Source: an uncultured bacterium
GTDB taxonomy: Bacteria; Planctomycetota; UBA1135; GCA-002686595
Assembly: GCA_937905825.1 (NCBI GenBank)
Contig: CALCXM010000012.1
Coordinates: 1-64,000 of the forward strand
DNA: 64,000 bases
Direction of reading: 5' to 3'
The notes beneath the pieces are model-generated. The model saw only the letters and a program-made list of their open reading frames with translations. It was not told the DNA's origin and did no database searches. The position numbers and the translations under genes were made by a program. Shown here in pieces: positions 42,762 to 50,553 of the stretch; the stretch's first letter is position 1, and every line of letters starts with the position of its first letter.

Positions 42762-43907
42762 CTAGAAGCCCCAGGTCACGATCAAGCCGTTGGTGGCGTT
42801 GCTGGAGGTGTTGCAGGAGCCGTGTCCGTTGCGGTACCAGAACTGGAAGAACGTGGTATCGCCGGGCATCAGGCCCATGAAGACGGAGATCGAGGGAGCG
42901 CCGAGGAGCGGAATGCTGCCACCGCCCATGTTGATCTTCTGGATGCGGATGGGGTTGACCAAGCAGGTGAGGCCGCCACCGAGCACGTTCTGAACTCCCA
43001 TGGGTGTCGCTTGGGTTCCACCGAAGAAGAAACCAGGGGAGACCATCGGGATTTGGCTCGCGGTCAACACCAGGGTGTCGTTGGCGATGCTAGGGCTGCC
43101 TGTTCCGAGCAGCAGACCGCCGTAGTTGTTGCCGTTGTCGCAGCCTTCGCCGGGACGGCCGTTGTTGCCACAGGGGCAATCAGCGCCACCGTTGGCCGCG
43201 CCGTCACCGGCGCAGAAGCGGCGGATGCTCGGCTGGCACTCGTCCGGGATGCCGTCGCCCCAGATGTCGTTGGAGAATCCACCGCTGATGTCGACGGCGT
43301 CGTCGATGCCGTTGCCGTTGCAGTCGGGTGCGTAGTTGTAGCAGACGTCGATGGAAGCCTCAGCGTCCGTCAGGAACTGCGTGATCAGGTTGCCAGAACC
43401 GCTCGCGGTCGAGGTGCCCAGGGCTTCGATCGGGAGAACAATGCTGCCAACTCCCGTGAACAGCGCGAGGTCCGCCGGGGCGGTCACGTTGATGTTCTGC
43501 ACGTCCGTGGCGGTGATGCCCAAGTGCGCGATGCCGGAGGTGCCACCGAAGTCGATGGTGCCGTCGTAGGCCGTCAGGTTGTCGCTGAACTGTTGGTCCG
43601 GGATGGAAACAACAAGGACACTCAAGTCCGGGCGCGTCAGGGTGATCCGAGCCTTGTAGGTCGTCATGACCGTCGAAGGTGCGGCGTCGAGGCTTTCGAT
43701 GCTGGCGGAGCCGGTGACTTTTCCAGTGAGGTTGAAGTCGATGCTCTGAAGGCTGCCCAAGCTGGCGTCGAATTTCGGGATCGAAACGGTCGTCGACCAG
43801 TTGGTGGTTTGAAGCGGAACGGAGTCGTTCACACAGGTTTGCTGTGCGGCGGCGAGGGTAGGGGTCGCGATGAGAATCAGCGACGCAGTCAGGTTGTGGA
43901 ATTTCAT
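42762..43907 (-). CDS. Secreted protein with PDCNGNGIDD repeat and the shared C-terminal domain
   Basis: The 381-residue protein has a signal peptide (MKFHNLTASLILIATPTLAAA). The N-terminal 190 residues are strand-rich (WSTTVSIPKFDASLGSL, FNLTGKVTGSASI) and resemble a choice-of-anchor type domain. PDCNGNGIDDAVDISGG then DGIPDEC is a calcium-binding type-3-like repeat seen often in planctomycetes. From FCAGDGAANGGADCPCGNNG on, the last 130 residues form a cysteine-rich variant of the C-terminal domain shared with six other proteins here (FFGGTQ, TTFFQFWYRNGHGSC). The same CPCGN opening occurs at 50554. It is probably on the cell surface. Function unknown. Confidence 0.77.
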   Translation of the reverse strand: MKFHNLTASLILIATPTLAAAQQTCVNDSVPLQTTNWSTTVSIPKFDASLGSLQSIDFNLTGKVTGSASIESLDAAPSTVMTTYKARITLTRPDLSVLVVSIPDQQFSDNLTAYDGTIDFGGTSGIAHLGITATDVQNINVTAPADLALFTGVGSIVLPIEALGTSTASGSGNLITQFLTDAEASIDVCYNYAPDCNGNGIDDAVDISGGFSNDIWGDGIPDECQPSIRRFCAGDGAANGGADCPCGNNGRPGEGCDNGNNYGGLLLGTGSPSIANDTLVLTASQIPMVSPGFFFGGTQATPMGVQNVLGGGLTCLVNPIRIQKINMGGGSIPLLGAPSISVFMGLMPGDTTFFQFWYRNGHGSCNTSSNATNGLIVTWGF

Positions 43908-44125
43908 GATTCGGGAAGTCTGGTTGTTGACCAAAGGGTGTGAGCGGGTCCCCCCCATCCGGGTGCTCGGATACCGGGCGCGGGATTCTACTGCCGTTCC
44001 ACTTTGACCAGTGGAAATAGGCAAGATTCCGCGAGGGAGAACCGGCGAAACGTTCTACTCGGGCGAGCATGTCTCTAACCTGAGCCTTCCTCAGATCTAG
44101 TCCCAGAAAGTGGACAAAAATCCCC

Positions 44126-44470
44126 CTAATTACGGGATTGTGGGCCCGGAGCGAGAACCGCGAGCACGGTCAGCCGGGCGTCGCTCGTGTTGCGAATTCC
44201 GTGGGGAACTCCAGCGGGCGCGACCAAGAGCATCCCGGGCTCCAGGGGTGTCTGGCGACCCTCCAGCAGGAACATGCCATGGCCCTCGATCACCGAGTAA
44301 ACCTTGTCCATATTCGCGTGCCCATGGAGGGCGTGCTCCTGCCCAGGTTCAAAGCAATTCAGGCCCACCAACAGGTGCTCCGAAGTGTAAAGAGTGACCT
44401 TCCCCATCTTCGACGAAGAGAACTGGGCGTGGGCAGCGGGCTGGATGGGAGCGGGGTGTTCGATGGACAT
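44126..44470 (-). CDS. Cupin-domain protein
   Basis: The 114-residue protein is a single cupin barrel. CFEPGQEHALHGHANMDKVY carries the metal-type His residues, with VIEGHGMFLLEG as the middle strands. GMLLVAPAGVPHGIRNTS is the second cupin motif. ATG 44470 is preferred over 44512 because the extra residues are Pro/His-rich. Small cupins of this type bind metal and a small ligand, and the reaction is unknown. It follows the beta-barrel lipoprotein gene by 72 bp on the same strand. Confidence 0.86.
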   Translation of the reverse strand: MSIEHPAPIQPAAHAQFSSSKMGKVTLYTSEHLLVGLNCFEPGQEHALHGHANMDKVYSVIEGHGMFLLEGRQTPLEPGMLLVAPAGVPHGIRNTSDARLTVLAVLAPGPQSRN

Positions 44471-44542
44471 GTGCAGGGGAACGGGCGGGTGGTGAGTTGG
44501 CGGATCGGGCACTCGCCATTCGGACGGGTGCGCGAAGCGCGA

Positions 44543-45310
44543 TCAGAACGTGTAGGTAATGTTGAGCAGCCCGATCCAGCCGTACGGCTCGAGCTCGACT
44601 TCGAATTGCAGGGAGTCGAGCAGGTTGTCGATGAAAGGATTTCCGGAGCCTTTGATCAGTTCCGCGTCGGAGACCCCCGAGGGCTTGGTCAGGGGAAGCT
44701 CATAGTAGAAACCCAGGCTGATCGAGAGGTCGTCTGAGATGAGGTAAGCGATGCCCGTGCCGGCTCCAAAGCTCCAGTACGGATCCCCGCGGTAAGGTGA
44801 TTCCAAGACAGCTTCGCCGGTCGCCCCCAAGGGAATGGTGGTGACCATGTTGAAGCGCACAGCAGGGATGTAGGCCAGCTTCGCCTGAAGGAACGGCCGG
44901 AAGCTCGAGCCCAAACCCCTCAGTCCCCAAGGCAAGTAGTAGCGGCTGCCCAAGAACAGTTCCGTCTGCGAGGCCTGCCCGAAGTCGAAGAGCTCGTTGT
45001 GGATGGTGGGCTCGAAGGCGCGGTACTCGAAACCGTAGAACAGCGCGTAGTCGTTGATTGGAAAGTACTCGGCCTGCACCCCGAGCCCGATCCGGCCCTT
45101 CATGTCCCCGGCGACTTCGCTGGGGGGGGCATCGGAATTGCTGTCCAAAATCGTGATGGTGGAGTCGACCTTGTACAGGCTGCCGATCCCAAAACTCTCG
45201 GCCACGCTGTGTTGGCCCGCCTGGGTGGTAGGCCAGCTCACGGCCGCGCATGAGCTCTGAAGAAGGACCCCCATGGCGAGGATCGGTGCGCGGCTCAGGA
45301 GGGAACTCAT
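44543..45310 (-). CDS. Outer-membrane beta-barrel-like lipoprotein
   Basis: The 255-residue protein has a signal peptide with lipobox LQSSC (Cys21). The mature part alternates hydrophobic and polar residues in strands typical of an 8- to 10-strand outer-membrane barrel. Examples are LGVQAEYFPINDYALFYGFEY, AYLISDDLSISLGFYYEL and the final strand YGWIGLLNITYTF, which ends in the aromatic residue expected of outer-membrane proteins. A lipid-anchored start combined with a barrel end is unusual. It lies 81 bp after the TetR gene on the same strand. No specific function is recognised. Confidence 0.68.
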   Translation of the reverse strand: MSSLLSRAPILAMGVLLQSSCAAVSWPTTQAGQHSVAESFGIGSLYKVDSTITILDSNSDAPPSEVAGDMKGRIGLGVQAEYFPINDYALFYGFEYRAFEPTIHNELFDFGQASQTELFLGSRYYLPWGLRGLGSSFRPFLQAKLAYIPAVRFNMVTTIPLGATGEAVLESPYRGDPYWSFGAGTGIAYLISDDLSISLGFYYELPLTKPSGVSDAELIKGSGNPFIDNLLDSLQFEVELEPYGWIGLLNITYTF

Positions 45311-45391
45311 AGGTCGCAGAAGAGTACGAAGCGATGACCGCCGAGGGAAGCACTCTCGAATTCGACCTGCGCGCAGGAATCAAGTGGAGCG

Positions 45392-45982
45392 CTAAGGGCC
45401 CGTCAAGCTCTGGGCGGCGTGGTCCGCGACGCCCATTAGCTCCGTACGGTTGGCGCCATCGCAAGCCAACTGGGAGAGGCCTCGCATGCTTCCTAGGAGG
45501 AACGCGGCCAAGACCTTGGAGGAAGCAGAGAGCATCTCTCCTGACCGAGAATAGGCGTCCAGGCGCTTTCGGATGGTCTTGTTCAAGTCCCGTTTGATCG
45601 CGTGAGTCATCGCGCAAGCAGGCGACTGCTCTGGCGGGCCGGAGCCCGCGCCTTCGAACATCGCGCAGCCCCGGGGGAATCCCTTGCTGGTGTAGAGCTT
45701 GGCCGCTTCCCGCAGGAGACCCCGGGCGTACTCGACAGCCGTGCCCGCATCCTTGTCGTCCAGCCTGCCTAGGGTTGGGGCCGCGTGGGTCGACAGGTAG
45801 CGCTCGATAGCGAGGCGGAACAAGTTCTCTTTGCTGCCAAAACTGTTGTAGAGACTGGAGGGCCCGACACCGATGGCCGCACTCAGGTCGGCGATCGAGG
45901 TGAGGTCGTATCCGCGCTCCCAGAAGAGCTGCAGGGCGAGTTCGAGGGAGTCCTCTTTAGAGACGGAGCGGGGGCGGGCCAT
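45392..45982 (-). CDS. TetR-family transcriptional regulator
   Basis: The 196-residue protein has a helix-turn-helix at about 25-50 (TSIADLSAAIGVGPSSLYNSF) after FWERGYDLTSIADL. The ligand domain covers about 60-190, with RGCAMFEGAGSG typical of the AcrR/QacR-like subgroup. ATG 45982 starts directly at MARPRS; the longer frame from 46051 adds Pro-rich residues. It is divergent from the tautomerase gene at 46300, with a 317-bp spacer that holds a candidate operator. It may also control the beta-barrel and cupin genes downstream. Confidence 0.92.
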   Translation of the reverse strand: MARPRSVSKEDSLELALQLFWERGYDLTSIADLSAAIGVGPSSLYNSFGSKENLFRLAIERYLSTHAAPTLGRLDDKDAGTAVEYARGLLREAAKLYTSKGFPRGCAMFEGAGSGPPEQSPACAMTHAIKRDLNKTIRKRLDAYSRSGEMLSASSKVLAAFLLGSMRGLSQLACDGANRTELMGVADHAAQSLTGP

Positions 45983-46299
45983 CGGGGCAGTCGTGTGTGC
46001 GGGGGCAGGGTTATGAAGAGGGTACTTCAAAAGGCCCGGAGCTGGGGGCACTTTGGTCAGGCGCTGGGAATAGCGGTCGCGGGCGTCCCTGGGGGCGGAT
46101 TCGCTATTTGGGGCGTGTGGGCAGCTCCTGCTCGAGGGTCGTGTCCCGTGTCGTTTGCTAGTTTTGAAGTGAATATTCTAAAACTGCATGTCACGATTGT
46201 GAGCGCTGCTCGTCAATTGGAGCGATGACTACAAAACGACCGAGCAGCTAGCGCAGCACCCTGGTCATTCGAGCTTACCCATTTACCAAAAACAGAACT
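45983..46299. other. Divergent regulatory spacer (TetR / tautomerase)
   Basis: The 317-bp spacer has no gene. It is AT-richer than its surroundings between 46150 and 46200, and holds the candidate operator at 46160-46185. It probably contains both divergent promoters. Confidence 0.45.
46160..46185. promoter_or_regulatory. Candidate TetR operator
   Basis: AGTTTT (46160-46165) and AAAACT (46180-46185) form an inverted repeat with 14 bp between, enclosing the palindrome GAATATTC (46171-46178). TetR-type regulators bind such short inverted repeats near their own divergent promoters. Two interlocked symmetries make it a good candidate, but the promoters themselves are not certain. Confidence 0.4.
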
Positions 46300-46737
46300 A
46301 TGCCTCTCACACTCACGCTGACCAAGAACGTCCTGCCCGCCGACAAATTGCAGAGCGCCGTCAAGCAACTGACCCAATCCTTCCTCAAGCATCATGGCCT
46401 CGCAGGAAACACGGTCATGACTCCCAACGTCACCGCTCAGGTCCAGATCCTCGATCCTTCGCACAGCTTCTCCGGCGGCGAGCCCTTGCGCGGCGCGTGG
46501 GTGGAGTGGAAGACCCCGTCCTTTGCTTTTTCAACGCGCGAGGTTCAAGTGGCCTGCGGTAAGGAAGCCACGGAGATCTTGCACGAGTTGTCGGGGGGCG
46601 AGCAGCCCAAGGACAACATCTACTTCAACGTGGTTCACACGGTCGACGGCACCTGGAATTTAAACGGGGAGCCACTGACCAACGAAGAACTCGGCAAAGC
46701 GATTGCGTTGGGCGCTCCTGCCCCTAGCGCGCGCTGA
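46300..46737 (+). CDS. Tautomerase-superfamily-like protein
   Basis: The 145-residue protein starts Met-Pro (MPLTLTLTKNVL), and in this superfamily Pro2 becomes the catalytic N-terminal base after Met removal. The length is about twice that of a 62-residue 4-oxalocrotonate tautomerase monomer, as in fused tautomerase forms. GGNTV-like and HTVDGTWNLNGEPLTNEELG segments are less typical, so the family call is tentative. It is divergent from the TetR gene and would be its target. The substrate is unknown. Confidence 0.55.
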   Translation: MPLTLTLTKNVLPADKLQSAVKQLTQSFLKHHGLAGNTVMTPNVTAQVQILDPSHSFSGGEPLRGAWVEWKTPSFAFSTREVQVACGKEATEILHELSGGEQPKDNIYFNVVHTVDGTWNLNGEPLTNEELGKAIALGAPAPSAR

Positions 46738-47128
46738 GTTCCCAGTCAGACGGCTCTCTTCTCTGATCCACTTGTGGTGGTCCTGCGCACGCTTGCCTGT
46801 GCTGAGGAGGAGCGTGAAGTTCCAGTGCTGGGAGCGCGGCTCCAAGAGCACCTGAGGGGCCACGGCGGATCCACCGGGGTGCTTGTCGCGGGCTGGCGAA
46901 GATGGGGGCGTTGGTCGTCCACTGGACCGACGGGGGCGCCAAGGCACGCACGTACGTTGGAATCAGAGGACTGCGTCACCACCCTGCGGATGCAGTCCCT
47001 GTCGTTTCGGCGCGGGCCATCGCGTCCCGGGTAGGGCGGGCCGCACCGGAATTCGAATCGCTTGGTACTCTGAGGCCCCGGGGGAGGAGTTTTCCCGGGT
47101 GCCTCACCTTCTAGTACCCCACAACTAA
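46738..47128. other. 391-bp non-coding stretch
   Basis: No coding sequence with recognisable similarity is seen on either strand. Shortly before the next ATG, CCCGGG (47079-47084) and CCCGGG (47095-47100) pair over 6 bp, and could be a leader hairpin of the gene at 47129. Otherwise I see nothing in it. Confidence 0.4.
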
Positions 47129-48160
47129 ATGCGAATCAGGAACTTCACCGCCATCCCTTTCGCCGCCGCCGTCCTCACTGGGCTTGCAGGCGCACAGAGC
47201 TTCACGTTGACCGTGGACCAAGCGAACACGAACTACACTTGGACTGGAACCACATCGATCGGAGCCCTCGAGGGCAATCCGAGCAACGCCTTTCAGTTGG
47301 CTGGGGATGTGGTCTTCGATCTCGCGACGGGCGGCAGTCCGGTGGCTTCGGGGCAGTGGTTGAGCAGCGATCTGCTCGTGACCCCGGACCTCTCTGCCAA
47401 GATCCCGAACTCCGTGATCTTCCTGCCACCCTTGGCCATCATCGACGTGGCCAACATGCGTTTCTCGATCAGTTCGGATCCGTTCACGGTGGACGCTGCG
47501 GGGAGCTTCAACACGACCACGACCCTGGTGGTGACCTCAGGATTGTTGACCGTGACTCCCCTGGTTGGAAGCGCGACTGTGACGGACTTGACCGGAACGG
47601 TGGGCCCAGCCGCGCCGACCAGTGGAACCATCAACTTGGTGACTGGTGAGCTCGTGCTGAGCTCGCCGATGGTGACTTCGTTCATGTTCACGGACCCCGC
47701 GAGCGGCATCTCCGCCACCCTTGGACTGAATGGTGTGATCAACGCCAGTTACGATTGCCCCGCTCCAGCCAGCTACTGCGTTGGCGCGCCCAATAGCGTT
47801 GGTCCTGGTTCGAGCATTGCTGGTTCAGGTTCCACGAGCATGACCGCAGCCAACTTCAACTTGACGGCCAATGGCTGTCCTGCAAACAAGCCCGGGCTCT
47901 TCTTCATGGGCTTGAACCAGGTCAACGTGCCGCTAGGCAACGGCAACCTTTGTCTTGGTGGTTCGGTCAAGCGCTTCCCAGTCGTGATTTCCGACGGGGC
48001 CGGTGTCTTCAGTCAGGCGGTCGACTTCAACGCCTTGCCCGGCGGATTGCTGCTGGCAGCTGGACAGAACGCGAACTTCCAGTGCTGGTACCGCGACGTG
48101 GCTGCCGGCGGAGCTGGTTTCAATCTTTCTGACGGCTTGAACGTCTTGCTCTGCCCCTGA
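47129..48160 (+). CDS. Secreted protein with the shared C-terminal domain
   Basis: The 343-residue protein has a signal peptide (FAAAVLTGLAGAQ). Residues 22-225 form a strand-rich N-terminal region of no named family (FTLTVDQANTNYTWTG, FSISSDPFTVDAAGSF). Residues 230-343 are the classic form of the shared domain: YCVGAPNSVGPGSSI, NFNLTANGC, PGLFFMG, GNGNLCLGG, NFQCWYRDV and LSDGLNVLLCP at the very end. It heads a row of four + strand exported proteins. A strong hairpin follows at 48180-48209. It is probably extracellular. Confidence 0.72.
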   Translation: MRIRNFTAIPFAAAVLTGLAGAQSFTLTVDQANTNYTWTGTTSIGALEGNPSNAFQLAGDVVFDLATGGSPVASGQWLSSDLLVTPDLSAKIPNSVIFLPPLAIIDVANMRFSISSDPFTVDAAGSFNTTTTLVVTSGLLTVTPLVGSATVTDLTGTVGPAAPTSGTINLVTGELVLSSPMVTSFMFTDPASGISATLGLNGVINASYDCPAPASYCVGAPNSVGPGSSIAGSGSTSMTAANFNLTANGCPANKPGLFFMGLNQVNVPLGNGNLCLGGSVKRFPVVISDGAGVFSQAVDFNALPGGLLLAAGQNANFQCWYRDVAAGGAGFNLSDGLNVLLCP

Positions 48161-48179
48161 GCGACGACGGTACGCCCTC

Positions 48180-48209
48180 ACGCTCGCGGGGTTTTCCTCC
48201 CGCGGGCGT
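48180..48209 (+). terminator. Hairpin after the gene at 47129
   Basis: ACGCTCGCGGG (48180-48190) and CCCGCGGGCGT (48199-48209) pair over 11 bp with one G-U wobble, around the loop GTTTTCCT. It lies 20 bp after the stop. A short CCTTT follows. It may end the upstream transcript or be in the leader of the PHP gene at 48245. Confidence 0.5.
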
Positions 48210-48244
48210 TCCGCCTTTGATCCCGCCGCTTGAGGACTTCCGCC

Positions 48245-50482
48245 ATGAAACGACAACTCCGCCTTCCTGTTCTGCTCGGCCCACTCCTTGTGCTCTCCGT
48301 GAGCTACCTGTCTTGGGCGCAACTCTCCCCGCCGCCCGTTGTTCAGAATGACGGAGAGCTGGTGCTGATTCCGTTGACGCCGACGGGTGTGCGAGTCTTG
48401 GGCACGGTGGAGTCGGCGGTTTTTGTTTCGTCGCCCTTCGATTTGGATCAAGTCTTGCAGTTGGAGTCGCTCCAGGTTTCCAGCGGCGGGGACGTCATCT
48501 ATCAGCGAACCCTCGCGGGCCAACTGACCGGCGACCCGCGCTTTGGCCAAGTGAGTGCATTGATCGAGCGCCTGCCCTTGGAGATCACCGAATCGCGCAG
48601 GGACCGCCGGTACTTCGCGAAGGAAGAGGACCCTGAGTTTCGCGGTGGCGAGATTTTCGATCGTCGCGCGCAGGTCGTTCAAACCTGGACGGGGCTCTCC
48701 GAGGAGTACGAAGCAGGACGCGGTCGGCCGTTCACGCAGATCGACTTCCCGGTGCACACCGATCAGATCTTTGCGGAGGGAGAAGCTCCCGGGACTGTGC
48801 GTACGATCGAATTGGCACTGACGTTTGTCGACCCGGGTGGAGTCCGCCGCACAAGTATTCAGTCACGCAGCATCACCCTGCTCGAGGCGCCCTTGCCTTT
48901 GCCCCAGTCGATTGCGATGCAGGGCACGAGTCTGCACGCGGGGGACTTGCACGTTCACTCCTGCCACGGAGAAGCGGCGGGTGCCTGCGCCCCCTCCGGC
49001 AATTGCACCGCGGAATCTCTGCAGCTCTCCGGAAGCTTCAGCTATGCGCAATTGCGTTCCCAGTACGAGGCCTTGGGGATGGATTGGTTCACGGCCACAG
49101 ACCACAGCTATTGCATCAACAGCTCCGGCGAGTTCGCAGCGATACAGGCGGAGTGCGCGGCCGCCACGGACGCGAGCTTTCTGTGCCTGCCTGACATCGA
49201 ACTTTCCAGTGACGAGGTCGGCTCCCAGCAGGGCAGTGATCTTGGAGACATCCTGTGCCTGGGCACGACTTCGGCCAATCACATGGGAGCCCATGATGTG
49301 ACGTCGCGCATTCCCGGTGGGGGTGACGGCTTGCTCGGGTTCTGCGACGGCCTGTTCGGCAACGCGCTGAGCAGCTTCACCTCGAACATCGATCAGGTTC
49401 GCGGGATGGGAGGCTACCCGATCGTGAACCATCCCGATGCTGGAGAGTTCGGTTGGAACAGCTACGCAGCCACCGCCGGAATCGAGGCGAACGCAATGCA
49501 CGGGGTGGAGATCTGGAACGGCGCGAGTCAAAGCGGGCAAGGGGGCAACGTCGGCCGTTGGGTGGATTGGATGCTCGACGGGCGTCTGCTGTACGCCTAC
49601 TCGGGCAGCGACACCCACGACGAAGCGTTCTTGTTCGGGGCCAATCATGTGCTGCTGAATGGCGAGCCGTTCACTGCCGAGAACTTGCACAACGCCTTGC
49701 GCGCTGGTCGGCACTACCTGTCGAACGGCCATGCGTTGATCCTCGATGCACAGCTCGGCGGGTCGGTGCTTTCCATGGGCTCCATGAATGCCTTGCCTCC
49801 GAACTCACCGGCGGCCTCTTACAGCCCGCGCGTGCACTACAACTTTGGCTTGGACACGGGGTCGATCACCATCTTTGCCGGCAAGTCTGGAGACAGTTCC
49901 GAGATGATCCTCTGTCAAAGCGGTCCGCTCAGCGGTCAAGGGACGTTCACCTGCTCGGCATCCTTGGAGACCAGCGCGAACTCTTGGATTCGCGCCTACA
50001 GCGAGAGCGGCGCGAAGACGGCTTACACCAACCCAATCTTCTTCTTGCCTACCAATTCCGACCCGGGCGCTTACTGCTCCGGCAAGCTAAACAGCAACGG
50101 CTGCGTGGCTCAGATTGATTTCAACGGGATGGCCAGCGCGACTTCTGCCGGTCCCTTCCACGTGACCGCGACGGATGTGGTCAACCAACGCATCGGGCTG
50201 CTGTTCTACGGGTACGGGCCCGCCTTCACGCCCTTCGCGGACGGCACCCTGTGCATCCAAGGACCGCTCAAGCGCACCACCCCTCAGAGTTCAGGGGGCA
50301 ACAGTTCCGGTTCGGATTGTTCGGGAGCCTACGACTTCGACTTCAAGACCTACTTGCAGAGTGGCATCGATCCGGGGCTCGTGGCGGGGGCGCAAGTGTA
50401 CGCACAGTTCTGGTACCGCGACCCGGCAGCGGCCAGTGCATCTGGGCTCTCCAACGCGCTTTACTTCTCGATCGCTCCATGA
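48245..50482 (+). CDS. Secreted CehA/McbA-type PHP metallohydrolase with the shared C-terminal domain
   Basis: The 745-residue protein has a signal peptide ending near AQL (residue 26). Residues 30-230 are an N-terminal beta-rich region. The PHP metal site is GDLHVHSCHGEAAG at about 237, followed by WFTATDHSYC and NHPDAGEFGW, and YSGSDTHDEAF. This fits the CehA/McbA branch of PHP hydrolases. Residues 610-745 are a divergent shared C-terminal domain with YCSGKLNSNGC, IGLLFYGYG, GTLCIQGP and AQFWYRDPAA. Its substrate is not fixed. The start at 48245 leaves out five extra residues of the longer frame. Confidence 0.83.
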   Translation: MKRQLRLPVLLGPLLVLSVSYLSWAQLSPPPVVQNDGELVLIPLTPTGVRVLGTVESAVFVSSPFDLDQVLQLESLQVSSGGDVIYQRTLAGQLTGDPRFGQVSALIERLPLEITESRRDRRYFAKEEDPEFRGGEIFDRRAQVVQTWTGLSEEYEAGRGRPFTQIDFPVHTDQIFAEGEAPGTVRTIELALTFVDPGGVRRTSIQSRSITLLEAPLPLPQSIAMQGTSLHAGDLHVHSCHGEAAGACAPSGNCTAESLQLSGSFSYAQLRSQYEALGMDWFTATDHSYCINSSGEFAAIQAECAAATDASFLCLPDIELSSDEVGSQQGSDLGDILCLGTTSANHMGAHDVTSRIPGGGDGLLGFCDGLFGNALSSFTSNIDQVRGMGGYPIVNHPDAGEFGWNSYAATAGIEANAMHGVEIWNGASQSGQGGNVGRWVDWMLDGRLLYAYSGSDTHDEAFLFGANHVLLNGEPFTAENLHNALRAGRHYLSNGHALILDAQLGGSVLSMGSMNALPPNSPAASYSPRVHYNFGLDTGSITIFAGKSGDSSEMILCQSGPLSGQGTFTCSASLETSANSWIRAYSESGAKTAYTNPIFFLPTNSDPGAYCSGKLNSNGCVAQIDFNGMASATSAGPFHVTATDVVNQRIGLLFYGYGPAFTPFADGTLCIQGPLKRTTPQSSGGNSSGSDCSGAYDFDFKTYLQSGIDPGLVAGAQVYAQFWYRDPAAASASGLSNALYFSIAP

Positions 50483-50487
50483 GCGAG

Positions 50488-50508
50488 AGCCCCGTTTCTT
50501 ACGGGGCT
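50488..50508 (+). terminator. Hairpin after the PHP gene
   Basis: AGCCCCGT (50488-50495) and ACGGGGCT (50501-50508) pair over 8 bp around TTCTT. It lies 5 bp after the stop at 50482. There is no T tail. Confidence 0.45.
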
Positions 50509-50553
50509 TGGTAACTTGGGCCCTCCGCAATTTGTCACCAATGGAGGACCCCC

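Noticed and set aside
46738..47128. Small open frames in the gap before the secreted gene at 47129
   Set aside because: None has a recognisable motif; they overlap on both strands and look like GC-rich chance frames.
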